From Diacronema lutheri (taxonomy: Eukaryota > Haptophyta > Pavlovophyceae > Pavlovales > Pavlovaceae), in NCBI GenBank assembly GCA_019448385.1, contig JAGTXO010000077.1, forward strand, positions 1 to 64,000: DNA of 64,000 nt. Reading direction: 5' to 3'. Positions 8,546-17,211 of the stretch are shown one piece after another. Below the pieces are notes generated by a model that saw only the letters and a program-made list of their open reading frames with translations, was not told the DNA's origin and made no database searches. The stretch's first letter is position 1, and each line of letters starts with the position of its first letter. Made by a program: the position numbers and the translations under genes.

Positions 8546-11500
8546 ATGGGGCCCACGGTTGAGCCGCCGGCGGCGCACGACGGGCCGAGCGGCGCGCGCT
8601 CAGCGGCGGATGCGCGCGGCGCGGCGGGCTGCACGACTCCCATGGCGCGGCGCCCGATGTTTGCGCCGCGCGACGCCGCTGTGGGCGCTGACGGCTCGCG
8701 CGCCGGAGCGGCGTCAGCGGCCGACACGCTCGGCACGAGCTCGCCCGAAGCGGCGGCGGACGCGGGCGCGCGCCCGCTCAGCCGGCCGCTACGCCAGATT
8801 GCGTTCGAGCTGCCCATGTGGTCCGGCCCGCACCAGCCCTCGCAGTCGCAGCCTTCGCGCTCGCTCCCGCGCTCGGCGGAGGGCACGCGCGTCGGCAGCC
8901 GCGCAATGTCGGCGTCGGCCACGCCGCTGCAGCGGCGCAGACTCGCCGACACGCGCGCGCTCGGGCAGTTGCCGTCGACACAGCCGCCCCTCGTCTGCTT
9001 ACCGGCCGCCGCCGCTCCCTCCGTGCACGCGTCGGCGCAGCTCGGCGCGCGCTCGTCCTCGCCCGGCGCGGCCGGCCTGACACCGGGGCGCGTGCCTGCA
9101 CGGTGCACGTTCGGCGCCGGCGTGCAGCGCATGAGGTCGCCGTCGTCCACCTCGCCCAATGAGCCCGTCCGCGCGCAGCTCGCCGCATCATCCGGCGCGC
9201 AGGCGCACAGCGCGACGCACGTCGTCTTTGGCGCGCACATTCCGCCGCTGCTCGCCCTTCCGCCGCTGCTCGCCCCACCGCCGCTGCGCACGCCGGCGAG
9301 CGCGCGCGGCGGATGCGAGCTGGACGCGGGCTCGGGCGCGTTTCGCGCGCAGCCGTCCGTTTCACCACCGCTCAGCATCTCGCCCGCCGGCAGCGCGGCG
9401 AGCTCGCGCGCGCTCGACACGATGCCCGAGGGCGACGTGGACGATGCGGACGGCTGCGCGCCCGGCGAGTGGGTAGCCTGTGGTTCTGGCGCGCCGGAGC
9501 GCGAGCGCGACGACGAGGGCGCGCTGCGAGAGCCGCCATTGCTGCGCGCGCGTGCGCGCACGGCGGGCAGCCCGGATGCGTACACGCCCCATTTTGGCGG
9601 GCTGCTTGGCGATCGGTGGCGCGACGGTTCAGCGCCGTACGCGGACGGCGTGCGCGCGAGCTCGGTGGGCGGCGGCCTGTGGCAGATCGGCGAATGGGCA
9701 AGCAGCGCGTCGGACGAGCGTGCCGCACGCACGCACGCGCCGCCGCCGCGCATCTCCGTCGCCGACGTCGATGGCAGCGAGCGCGCCTATAGCGACGAGC
9801 GCTCGCCGGCGTACACGCCTGCGGCCGACGTCGGCTCCCTCGCGACGCCCACGTGCCGCTCGGCTGGTCCTTCACCACCGCCGTGTGCGCACGAGGATGC
9901 ATCGGCTCGTGAGCCCGCCCTGCCTCCATTCTTCTCACGCGCGCTCGCGGCGCGTGCTGCCACGCAGGCGCAGGCGCGCACGCGCGCGCCGACCGCGCCG
10001 CCACCGCGCGTCGCATACGTCCGCGCGTCGCCGCCCGGACCGGCGGCGAGCGTCGGCGGCGCGGCCGGCGCGTGCGCGTGCGCCGGCGGGAGCGCCCAAC
10101 GCACGGCGCGCGCCCCGCCGTTTCTGTCCGCAAGGGCGTCGAGCGCGGGCGACGTGTTCGACCGCGGCCGCGGCGGCGTGGGCGGGACGCACGGCGGGAA
10201 CGGAATGGCTGTGGGCCGCCCCGGCCGCATCGCCACCACGCTCGAGCTTGCAGCCGCCGCAGCTGCTGCGCGCGGCGAGCTGAGCGTTGGCCGAGCGCAC
10301 GGCCCGGTGTACCAGACGTTGCGCAGACGGCCGTCCGAAAGCGCCCGGTTGTCGATGGAGCTCGACCCGCACGTGCTCGCGGACGACGAGTTGGCCGAGG
10401 GCGGCGCGCCCGACAACTCGGCCGCCGTCATCACCGCGCTGCTCGTCGGCAGCGGCCCGCCGTCGCCGCTTCGTTCCGCCGACAGGCACCGCGCCTCCGG
10501 GTTTGCCCCGCCGCCGACGCCCGCCGACGGGCAGTCGCCCAGGGCGGGCCGCCGGCTCGCGAGCGCCGGCGCGTGCAGCGCCGACGGCGACGGCGTTGGG
10601 CCCGCGCTGCAGTGCGCGTGGGCGGACGAGGTGGACGGGCCCGAGCGGTTGGTCGACGCGTCGGTGTCGGCCGAGCGGCGGTTCCCGCCCGAGCGGGTGG
10701 GCGCCTTCTCGTGCCACGGCGCGCGCGAGCTGAACGGTGCGGTGCAGGCCAAGGTGAACCAGGACTGCGCGCTCGTCTGCTACCCGTTCGGCCCGCGCGG
10801 CGCGCCCTACCTCGACCCGCTCCGCTCAGCGGCCCTTACGGCGAGCCGCGAGCGCACGGCGGTCTTCTGCGTGCTCGACGGCCACGGCGAGGAGGGTGAG
10901 GTGGTCTCGCGCGAGGTGGGACCGAGCGTGTGCGCGCTGCTGCAGGCGCACCCGCGCCTCATCGACGAGCCGGCGACGGCGCTCGTCGACTCGTTCGCCG
11001 CGGCGCAGGCGCTGCTTGACGCGGACACGCGGCCGCGCATCGGGCTACGCGCGCAGAGCCGTGACTCGGGCGCGTGCTGCACGCTCGTGCTGCTCCTCGG
11101 CGACGAGCTCTGGACGGCCAACCTCGGTGCGTGCACGCACGGCACCCAACAGCGGCTCACTCGCGCGCGCCACGCCTCACGCTGCAGCGCGCCCGCGACC
11201 GCCCGCGACCGCGCGCGCGCGCGCGCAGGCGACTGCCGAGCGGTGCTTGGGTGCGCAGAGGTGGCGGGTAACGGCTGGCAGGACGGCGCCGCGCCGTGCT
11301 GCGTTGGGACGAGCGCGCCGCGGGAGTCGCGCTCGTCCATGCCTGGCGGCGGGTGCGACGCAAGCGATGCCACTGCGACCGACGGCGACAACGACGAGGA
11401 GGAGCTGGGGGCGTTCAGCGCCGTCGAGCTCTCCTTCGACCACAAGGTGGAGCGCGAGGACGAGCTCGCGCGCGTGCGTGCGGCGGGCGGGCAGGTGCAG

Positions 11501-11947
11501 CCGGCGTTTGAGAACGAGGACGGGCAGAGCGAGCCCGCACGCCTGTTTGAAGACCTCGACGACCGGGACGCGGGGCCGGGCCTGACGATGACGCGCGCGT
11601 TCGGCGATTGGGGCGCGCGCAGCCTCGGCTTCTCGCACGAGCCCGAGGTGACGCGCCGCGCGCTCCGCCCGACCGACCGCTTCCTGATCCTCGCGTCCGA
11701 CGGCGTGTGGGAGTTCATCGACTCGGCGCTCGCGGTCGAGATCGTCGGCGCCATGTACGAGAGCGGCCAGCCCGCGCAGCTCGCGGCGCTGTCGCTGATC
11801 ACCGCCGCGGCGAACCGGTGGTACGCGTTCGAGGGGCCGTGGTACCGCGACGACATCACGTGCGTCGTCGTGTACCTCGACGACCTGCTCCCGTCCGGCG
11901 CGCAGTCGGGCGACGCGCGGGGGACCGTCGAGCTGGGAGCCGGCTGA
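8546..11947 (+). CDS. PP2C-family Ser/Thr phosphatase, copy 1
   Basis: Metal-dependent (PPM/PP2C) phosphatase with a long N-terminal extension. Exons are 8546-11126 and 11229-11947; joining them gives 1099 residues and removes a 102-nt intron (GTGCGT...GCAG) to restore ANLG|DCRAVLG, a core PP2C strand. The ~590-residue N-terminus is low-complexity Ser/Ala/Pro-rich, with one short motif shared with copy 2 (FELPMWS ... QPSRSLP). Catalytic features: KVNQD (~737), DGHG (~778), the TANLGDCRAVLG turn, FDHK, LTMTRAFGD, ASDGVWEF (~1016) and YRDDITCVVVYL (~1066). All the metal-binding Asp positions appear to be kept, so it should be active. Compared with copy 2, block 10322-11257 is nearly identical and the N-terminus is not. 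Substrate unknown. Confidence 0.85.
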   Translation: MGPTVEPPAAHDGPSGARSAADARGAAGCTTPMARRPMFAPRDAAVGADGSRAGAASAADTLGTSSPEAAADAGARPLSRPLRQIAFELPMWSGPHQPSQSQPSRSLPRSAEGTRVGSRAMSASATPLQRRRLADTRALGQLPSTQPPLVCLPAAAAPSVHASAQLGARSSSPGAAGLTPGRVPARCTFGAGVQRMRSPSSTSPNEPVRAQLAASSGAQAHSATHVVFGAHIPPLLALPPLLAPPPLRTPASARGGCELDAGSGAFRAQPSVSPPLSISPAGSAASSRALDTMPEGDVDDADGCAPGEWVACGSGAPERERDDEGALREPPLLRARARTAGSPDAYTPHFGGLLGDRWRDGSAPYADGVRASSVGGGLWQIGEWASSASDERAARTHAPPPRISVADVDGSERAYSDERSPAYTPAADVGSLATPTCRSAGPSPPPCAHEDASAREPALPPFFSRALAARAATQAQARTRAPTAPPPRVAYVRASPPGPAASVGGAAGACACAGGSAQRTARAPPFLSARASSAGDVFDRGRGGVGGTHGGNGMAVGRPGRIATTLELAAAAAAARGELSVGRAHGPVYQTLRRRPSESARLSMELDPHVLADDELAEGGAPDNSAAVITALLVGSGPPSPLRSADRHRASGFAPPPTPADGQSPRAGRRLASAGACSADGDGVGPALQCAWADEVDGPERLVDASVSAERRFPPERVGAFSCHGARELNGAVQAKVNQDCALVCYPFGPRGAPYLDPLRSAALTASRERTAVFCVLDGHGEEGEVVSREVGPSVCALLQAHPRLIDEPATALVDSFAAAQALLDADTRPRIGLRAQSRDSGACCTLVLLLGDELWTANLGACTHGTQQRLTRARHASRCSAPATARDRARARAGDCRAVLGCAEVAGNGWQDGAAPCCVGTSAPRESRSSMPGGGCDASDATATDGDNDEEELGAFSAVELSFDHKVEREDELARVRAAGGQVQPAFENEDGQSEPARLFEDLDDRDAGPGLTMTRAFGDWGARSLGFSHEPEVTRRALRPTDRFLILASDGVWEFIDSALAVEIVGAMYESGQPAQLAALSLITAAANRWYAFEGPWYRDDITCVVVYLDDLLPSGAQSGDARGTVELGAG

Positions 11948-14857
11948 CGGCGTGACGCGCGGGAACGTTGTGTGCAACGCTTTTGAATACTGTGTACTCA
12001 TACTTCCCATTACCCAACGCGTAGTGATCGTAACGACTGGGGGTTCAGCGCAGCATATGCGCGACTGGCCGGGCGCGCCAACGGGCGACGGGATCGACGA
12101 GCCACGTGCCATGGGCGACGCTGCAGCTGCGCGCATGTGCCTCACGCGCGAAGCGCACGCCTTCCGCGTGCACGCCGTGGACGCGACTGGCGGCGCTCGG
12201 GCCGAGCTTGGCGGCGAGCGGCGGCGCCACAGCGTGTTTGAGATGCCCATGTGGTCGGCCGCGGATCCGCCGCCGCGCTTGCAACCGTCTCGATCGCTGC
12301 CAGGGTCGGCGACGTACGCCTACACGGCGAGTAGCAGCGCGTCCGTCACGGTGACGCCGCCGCAGCGCGGCGGGGCGTGCGGATCGCACGGGCACGGCGC
12401 ACGGCGTGAGGTGCCTGTATCCGCGCACGCGGGCGCGCGGGTGGGCGGCGTCGGCGGCGTGGGCCAGTCGCTCGAGCACACACCGCGGCGCGCCTCACGG
12501 CGCTCGCTTTCGTTGTCGCCAACTCGCTTGCCCGGCCTGGCGCGCGCGCCGCCGCAGGTGAGCTTCTGCCCAGACGTGTGGCGAAGAGGCGCGCCCGCCT
12601 CGCGACGCCTCTCACAGGCCGACAGAGCCTCGGGCGGCGCGTGCAGCGGCGTGAGCGCAGACGTGGGCGACTCGGTTGGTTCAGGCGACTCGCACGCCGC
12701 GCGCGCCGCGCGCGGCGGCAGCGGCTCGGACGCAGACGCGTGCGGCGTGGACGACGACGAAACACATGGCCGATCTCGGCTGCGCGCGCGCGCGTGCTCG
12801 CTCGGCGCCGCAGAGGTCTGCCCGCCGTGGGCCGGAGGCCCGCTCGCTCTGCGCCGACGGAGCAGCATACGCGGCGCCGGCCCGGCGCTTGCCGCCCTGT
12901 CGCAGATCGGCGAGCACGGTGCCGGCGGCAGCCTCGACGTCCGGCTGGGCGGCGACCTGGACGAGCCACCGGACGACTGGAGCGTGGCGAGGGCGCACAG
13001 CGCGCACGCGAGCCAAGGCGATGGCGAGCTCGAGCGTTTGGGCGTCCACCGGCTGCGCGCGCGCGCGCGCACGCTCGGCGATGTGGGCACGCTCATGCCC
13101 CGCTTTGGTGGCATGTGCGCCGAGCGCCGGCGTGCGAGCACCTTTGCCGCGGCGGCACGCGCGTCGGCATCGACCGGCGCATCGGGCGCCGCCGACGTGA
13201 CCACCGCGCTTGCCGACCTAAGCGCCGAGCAGTCGCAGCCGTTGAGCTCTCCGTTCTCGCGCAGACGGCCGTCCGAAAGCGCCCGGTTGTCGATGGAGCT
13301 CGACCCGCACGTGCTCGCGGACGACGAGTTGGCCGAGGGCGGCGCGCCCGACAACTCGGCCGCCGTCATCACCGCGCTGCTCGTCGGCAGCGGCCCGCCG
13401 TCGCCGCTTCGTTCCGCCGACAGGCACCGCGCCTCCGGGTTTGCCCCGCCGCCGACGCCCGCCGACGGGCGGTCGCCCAGGGCGGGCCGCTGGCTCGCGA
13501 GCGCCGGCGCGTGCAGCGCCGACGGCGACGGCGTTGGGCCCGCGCTGCAGTGCGCGTGGGCGGACGAGGTGGACGGGCCCGAGCGGTTGGTCGACGCGTC
13601 AGTGTCGGCCGAGCGGCGGTTCCCGCCCGAGCGGGTGGGCGCCTTCTCGTGCCACGGCGCTCGCGAGCTGAACGGTGCGGTGCAGGCCAAGGTGAACCAG
13701 GACTGCGCGCTCGTCTGCTACCCGTTCGGCCCGCGCGGCGCGCCCTACCTCGACCCGCTCCGCTCAGCGGCCCTTACGGCGAGCCGCGAGCGCACGGCGG
13801 TCTTCTGCGTGCTCGACGGCCACGGCGCGCACGGCGAGGTGGTCTCGCGCGAGGTGGGACCGAGCGTGTGCGCGCTGCTGCAGGCGCACCCGCGCCTCAT
13901 CGACGAGCCGGCGACGGCGCTCGTCGACTCGTTCGCCGCGGCGCAGGCGCTGCTCGACGCGGACACGCGGCCGCGCATCGGGCTACGCGCGCAGAGCCGT
14001 GACTCGGGCGCGTGCTGCACGCTCGTGCTGCTCCTCGGCGACGAGCTCTGGACGGCCAACCTCGGTGCGTGCACGCACGGCACCCAACAGTGGCTCACTC
14101 GCGCGCGCCACGCCTCACGCTGCAGCGCGCCCGCGACCGCGCGCGACCGCGCGCGCGCGCGCGCAGGCGACTGCCGTGCGGTGCTTGGGTGCGCACCCCC
14201 CCAAGTGGCGCCTTCCCTACCGCCGAGCGTTAGCGAAGCGAGCGCGCACCATGGCTCGCCGCGCAGCGCGCGCTCCTCCATCTCCGGGAGTGGCATGTTT
14301 GCGAGGACGGAGGAGATGGCGGATGGCTGCGCGGAGGACGAGGCGGCGTTCAGCGTCGTCGAGCTCTCCTTCGACCACAAGGTGGAGCGCGAGGACGAGC
14401 TCGCGCGCGTGCGTGCGGCGGGCGGGCAGGTGCAGCCGGCGTTCGAGGGCACGGCGGGGCAATACGAGCCGGCACGGCTCTTTGAGGACCTGCAGGACTT
14501 CGACGCGGGGCCGGGCCTGACGATGACGCGCGCGTTCGGCGATTGGGGCGCGCGCAGCCTCGGCTTCTCGCACGAGCCCGAGGTGACGCGCCGCGCGCTC
14601 CGCCCGACCGACCGCTTCCTGATCCTCGCGTCCGACGGCGTGTGGGAGTTCATCGACTCGGCGCTCGCGGTCGAGATCGTCGGCGCCATGTACGAGAGCG
14701 GCCAGCCCGCGCAGCTCGCGGCGCTGTCGCTGATCACCGCCGCGGCGAACCGGTGGTACGCGTTCGAGGGGCCGTGGTACCGCGACGACATCACGTGCGT
14801 CGTCGTGTACCTCGACGACCTGCTCCCGTCCGGCGCGCAGGCGGGCGACGCGCGGGG
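10322..14857 (+). repeat. Near-identical duplicated blocks of the PP2C pair
   Basis: Block A is 10322-11257 against 13260-14195 (936 bp, constant offset 2938, only about a dozen differences by eye, intron included). Block B is about 11411-11922 against 14346-14857, also very similar. The DNA between A and B and everything upstream of A has diverged. The intron being as conserved as the exons argues against selection alone and for recent conversion or duplication. Confidence 0.85.
11948..12056. promoter_or_regulatory. Intergenic region between the two PP2C genes
   Basis: 109 bp between the stop of copy 1 and the preferred start of copy 2. The frame of copy 2 is open back to an ATG at 11952, only 5 bp after the copy 1 stop. 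The stretch is AT-richer (TTTTGAATACTGTGTACTC and on), as intergenic DNA is elsewhere in this window, so I read it as a promoter rather than coding sequence. Confidence 0.4.
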
Positions 14858-14873
14858 GACCTCATCCTCTTGA
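12057..14873 (+). CDS. PP2C-family Ser/Thr phosphatase, copy 2
   Basis: Tandem paralogue of the gene at 8546. Exons are 12057-14064 and 14167-14873, giving 904 residues; the 102-nt intron is at the same place and nearly identical in sequence to that of copy 1. The catalytic domain keeps KVNQD, DGHGAHGEVVS (a more canonical DGHGxxG than the EEG of copy 1), GDCRAVLG, FDHK, LTMTRAFGD, SDGVWEF and RDDITCVVVYL. The first ~400 residues are Ser/Ala-rich and align with copy 1 only around FEMPMWS ... QPSRSLPGSA. The start at 12057 was preferred over 11952, which is almost adjacent to the previous stop; the Met at 12111 is another option. Near-identity in the catalytic half beside a diverged N-terminus points to gene conversion. 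Confidence 0.85.
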   Translation: MRDWPGAPTGDGIDEPRAMGDAAAARMCLTREAHAFRVHAVDATGGARAELGGERRRHSVFEMPMWSAADPPPRLQPSRSLPGSATYAYTASSSASVTVTPPQRGGACGSHGHGARREVPVSAHAGARVGGVGGVGQSLEHTPRRASRRSLSLSPTRLPGLARAPPQVSFCPDVWRRGAPASRRLSQADRASGGACSGVSADVGDSVGSGDSHAARAARGGSGSDADACGVDDDETHGRSRLRARACSLGAAEVCPPWAGGPLALRRRSSIRGAGPALAALSQIGEHGAGGSLDVRLGGDLDEPPDDWSVARAHSAHASQGDGELERLGVHRLRARARTLGDVGTLMPRFGGMCAERRRASTFAAAARASASTGASGAADVTTALADLSAEQSQPLSSPFSRRRPSESARLSMELDPHVLADDELAEGGAPDNSAAVITALLVGSGPPSPLRSADRHRASGFAPPPTPADGRSPRAGRWLASAGACSADGDGVGPALQCAWADEVDGPERLVDASVSAERRFPPERVGAFSCHGARELNGAVQAKVNQDCALVCYPFGPRGAPYLDPLRSAALTASRERTAVFCVLDGHGAHGEVVSREVGPSVCALLQAHPRLIDEPATALVDSFAAAQALLDADTRPRIGLRAQSRDSGACCTLVLLLGDELWTANLGACTHGTQQWLTRARHASRCSAPATARDRARARAGDCRAVLGCAPPQVAPSLPPSVSEASAHHGSPRSARSSISGSGMFARTEEMADGCAEDEAAFSVVELSFDHKVEREDELARVRAAGGQVQPAFEGTAGQYEPARLFEDLQDFDAGPGLTMTRAFGDWGARSLGFSHEPEVTRRALRPTDRFLILASDGVWEFIDSALAVEIVGAMYESGQPAQLAALSLITAAANRWYAFEGPWYRDDITCVVVYLDDLLPSGAQAGDARGTSSS

Positions 14874-14977
14874 AAATTGAAATCTTATATTCACTTTATC
14901 CCAACAGTATATTCCCTAATAATATTTCCGTATTCCCATAGCCGTTTCGTGCCGCCGTCCAAAAATGCAAAAAATTC
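14874..14977. promoter_or_regulatory. AT-rich intergenic promoter island
   Basis: About 100 bp between the second PP2C gene and the IQ-motif gene, strongly AT-rich (ATCTTATATTCACTTTATC, CCTAATAATATTTCCG) in an otherwise very GC-rich region. It probably combines the 3' end of the phosphatase gene with the promoter of the next gene. Confidence 0.45.
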
Positions 14978-17068
14978 ATGGCGGGCCGCTCGCTCCTGTG
15001 GGAGCGCGACGCGTCGCAGCGTGCGTTCGAGCAGCAACTGGCGGCGGACGCTGAGCGCGTGCTGCGCTCGGTTGAGCCGGTTGACAGTGCGCAGGCCGTG
15101 CGCCGCGCGAGTCGCCCGAGCACCGCGTCATCCGACGCCGCGTCGGCCCGCGTCGCGCACGGCCGGTGTGCGCTCGTTGGCCAAGGCGTCGGCACCGTCG
15201 CTGGCGCGCCGCCCGTGCCGCCGCTCGCTGGCGTCGCCCTGCCGCTCAGCCGCGTACCTGTTCGCGGTGCTCGCGGCTGGCCGCTGCGCGCGACTTCGGA
15301 CGTGGTCGGCACGATCCATGACCGGCTCTTCCGCGAGGCGGAGCTAAAGGCGCGGCCCCCCTCGGGCGCGCGGCGCGCCAGCTCGCCCGCTCGACAGCAG
15401 CGCGATCCGAGGCTCGCTTCGCCCGCGCGGACGCCACGTGATGCGGCGAACATTGACGACAGCCGCGACGGTCGCGCTCTGCCTTCGACGAGCTGCGCGC
15501 GCGGCGCGCACGTCAGCGAGCGTGCGAAGGTTGAGTCGTCGCGCGCGCCGCAGCGGCGCGCCGGAGCGCTGGCGCAGCAGCACAGCGCTCTCAACGCGCG
15601 CGCGCGCGCGCATTGCGCCGTGCCGCCTGCTGCGACGCTGCCGCGCGCCGCGCGCCGCTTGCCCGCACGGCTCGCCGCGCGTGCGCTCGCGGCGAGCGTG
15701 CTGCAGGCGGCGTTTCGCGGCGCGCGGCTGCGGCGGCAGCTGCGCGCGGTGCACGCGGCGGCGCGCGCGATCCAGCGGCGTGCGCGCCGTCGTTGGCCGC
15801 ATGCGACGGCGCGCCAGCGTGCGCAGCTACGCGCCCTGCGCGCGTCGCAAGCGGCGGCCGCGCGCGTGCGCTCCGCGCGCGCCGCGGTCGCCTCGGCGGA
15901 CGCCACGGCGCCCGCGCGCGCGCGCCATGATAGCGCGCCGCGCCAGGCCGGCGAGCTCGATGAGATTGGCAGTGCGGCATCGCGGCTCAACGGCTTGCGT
16001 GTATCGAGCCACACGCACGCCCTCGCGGCGCGCGGCCGCGCGGCGAGCCCGGCGCGCGCGCCCGGCGCCACGCAAGCGCGCCTCGGGCGCGCGCCGAGCT
16101 CGCCGCGTCTTGCCCGTTCGGCGGCCGCGGTGCCGGCGGCTGCGGCGTGCGCCGTCACGCTGGGCGTATCGCTGGGGTGCGCACCGTTGCGCGACGCGCC
16201 TACGCCCGCGCGCGTCGACGACGAGCCGCCGTCGGCGCGTTGCTCAGGACAGGCGGGCGTGCCGGCCGCTCAGCCGCCGAGGCCGTCGGTGCCGCCATTG
16301 CGCCGTGCGCCGTCGCCGCGCGAGAACGCGCGCGCGCAATTACCGCGCCGCGAGGTGAGCCCGGCGCACGTGCGCCTGCACGAGCTGCACGCGCAGAAGC
16401 TCGCGCGCGTCGACGAGCAGCACGCGCGCAGGCAGCGCGAGCTCGCGGAGGCGGAGATGAGCGGCTGCACGTTCCGCCCGCTCCTGCAGCCCGTCACGGC
16501 CTACGACGACGTGACCGACGCGCAGGCGCGCGTGCCGAGCCCGCGCGCACGAGAGCAGCGACGCACGAGCGCGCGCGCGGGCGCGCCGAGTCAGGGAGGT
16601 GAGGGCGCCATGACTGTGCAACCGGGCGCAGACAGCGCCGGTGGTAGCGCGGGCGCGCCGCGCTGCGCGCCCCGCGGCGCTGCCGACGTCCGGCGGGCTG
16701 ACTCCTGTTCGCCCGCGAGAAGCGTCGAGCTTGCCATGCTGAGCTCGTCGTTCGACCGTGGGTTGGAGGGCGCAGCGCCGCCATTTCTTGCGCCCGCCGT
16801 CCGTCCGCTGCGCCTCGCGCAGCGGACGCGAGTCACGCGCGCACACGCGGACGACGCGATCGACGATGGCGCATCGAGCGCGTGGGACGCCGAGTCAGAT
16901 GCACAGACGGAGGAGGAGGACGACGAGGGCACCGTGGACGGCGAGCAGGGCACGAGCGCGAGCCGCGCGTCGCGCCGGCGCGCCGTGGCCACGGCTCCGC
17001 CCGACTCGCCCCGCCCGTTCAGCGCCGAGGTGAGCAAGCGGCTGCTCGCCCTTGGCGTCGTGTTCTGA
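14978..17068 (+). CDS. IQ-motif protein of unknown function
   Basis: A 696-residue protein in one open frame. Much of it is Ala/Arg/Ser-rich and probably disordered. Residues ~225-265 contain IQ-like motifs (ASVLQAAFRGARLRRQL, ARAIQRRARRRW) that usually bind calmodulin or EF-hand light chains. Residues ~465-500 form a charged helix (LHELHAQKLARVDEQHARR) that ends in EMSGCTFRPLL; the 'C/CTF+P' ending recurs in many protist cytoskeletal and flagellar proteins (from memory of such families). The C-terminus is acidic (DAQTEEEDDEGTVDG), then ends FSAEVSKRLLALGVVF. There is no signal peptide. A cytoskeletal or flagellar role under calcium control is a guess. The start follows the AT island at 14874. 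Confidence 0.6.
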   Translation: MAGRSLLWERDASQRAFEQQLAADAERVLRSVEPVDSAQAVRRASRPSTASSDAASARVAHGRCALVGQGVGTVAGAPPVPPLAGVALPLSRVPVRGARGWPLRATSDVVGTIHDRLFREAELKARPPSGARRASSPARQQRDPRLASPARTPRDAANIDDSRDGRALPSTSCARGAHVSERAKVESSRAPQRRAGALAQQHSALNARARAHCAVPPAATLPRAARRLPARLAARALAASVLQAAFRGARLRRQLRAVHAAARAIQRRARRRWPHATARQRAQLRALRASQAAAARVRSARAAVASADATAPARARHDSAPRQAGELDEIGSAASRLNGLRVSSHTHALAARGRAASPARAPGATQARLGRAPSSPRLARSAAAVPAAAACAVTLGVSLGCAPLRDAPTPARVDDEPPSARCSGQAGVPAAQPPRPSVPPLRRAPSPRENARAQLPRREVSPAHVRLHELHAQKLARVDEQHARRQRELAEAEMSGCTFRPLLQPVTAYDDVTDAQARVPSPRAREQRRTSARAGAPSQGGEGAMTVQPGADSAGGSAGAPRCAPRGAADVRRADSCSPARSVELAMLSSSFDRGLEGAAPPFLAPAVRPLRLAQRTRVTRAHADDAIDDGASSAWDAESDAQTEEEDDEGTVDGEQGTSASRASRRRAVATAPPDSPRPFSAEVSKRLLALGVVF

Positions 17069-17211
17069 AGGCGTGCGCCGTCCGCGTGTGAGTGTCCCTC
17101 TCGTCCTTCTCCTCTGGACTCTGGTCCGTCCCTGGTCCGTCCATCGCAACAAGAATCTTCACTGCCTGCCTGCAGCAGTGTCCTTTCGCTTGGCGGCAGG
17201 TTGCCGACACA

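Noticed and set aside
11952-12056. N-terminal extension of the second PP2C
   Set aside because: It begins 5 bp after the previous stop and is AT-rich intergenic-type DNA with no similarity to copy 1.
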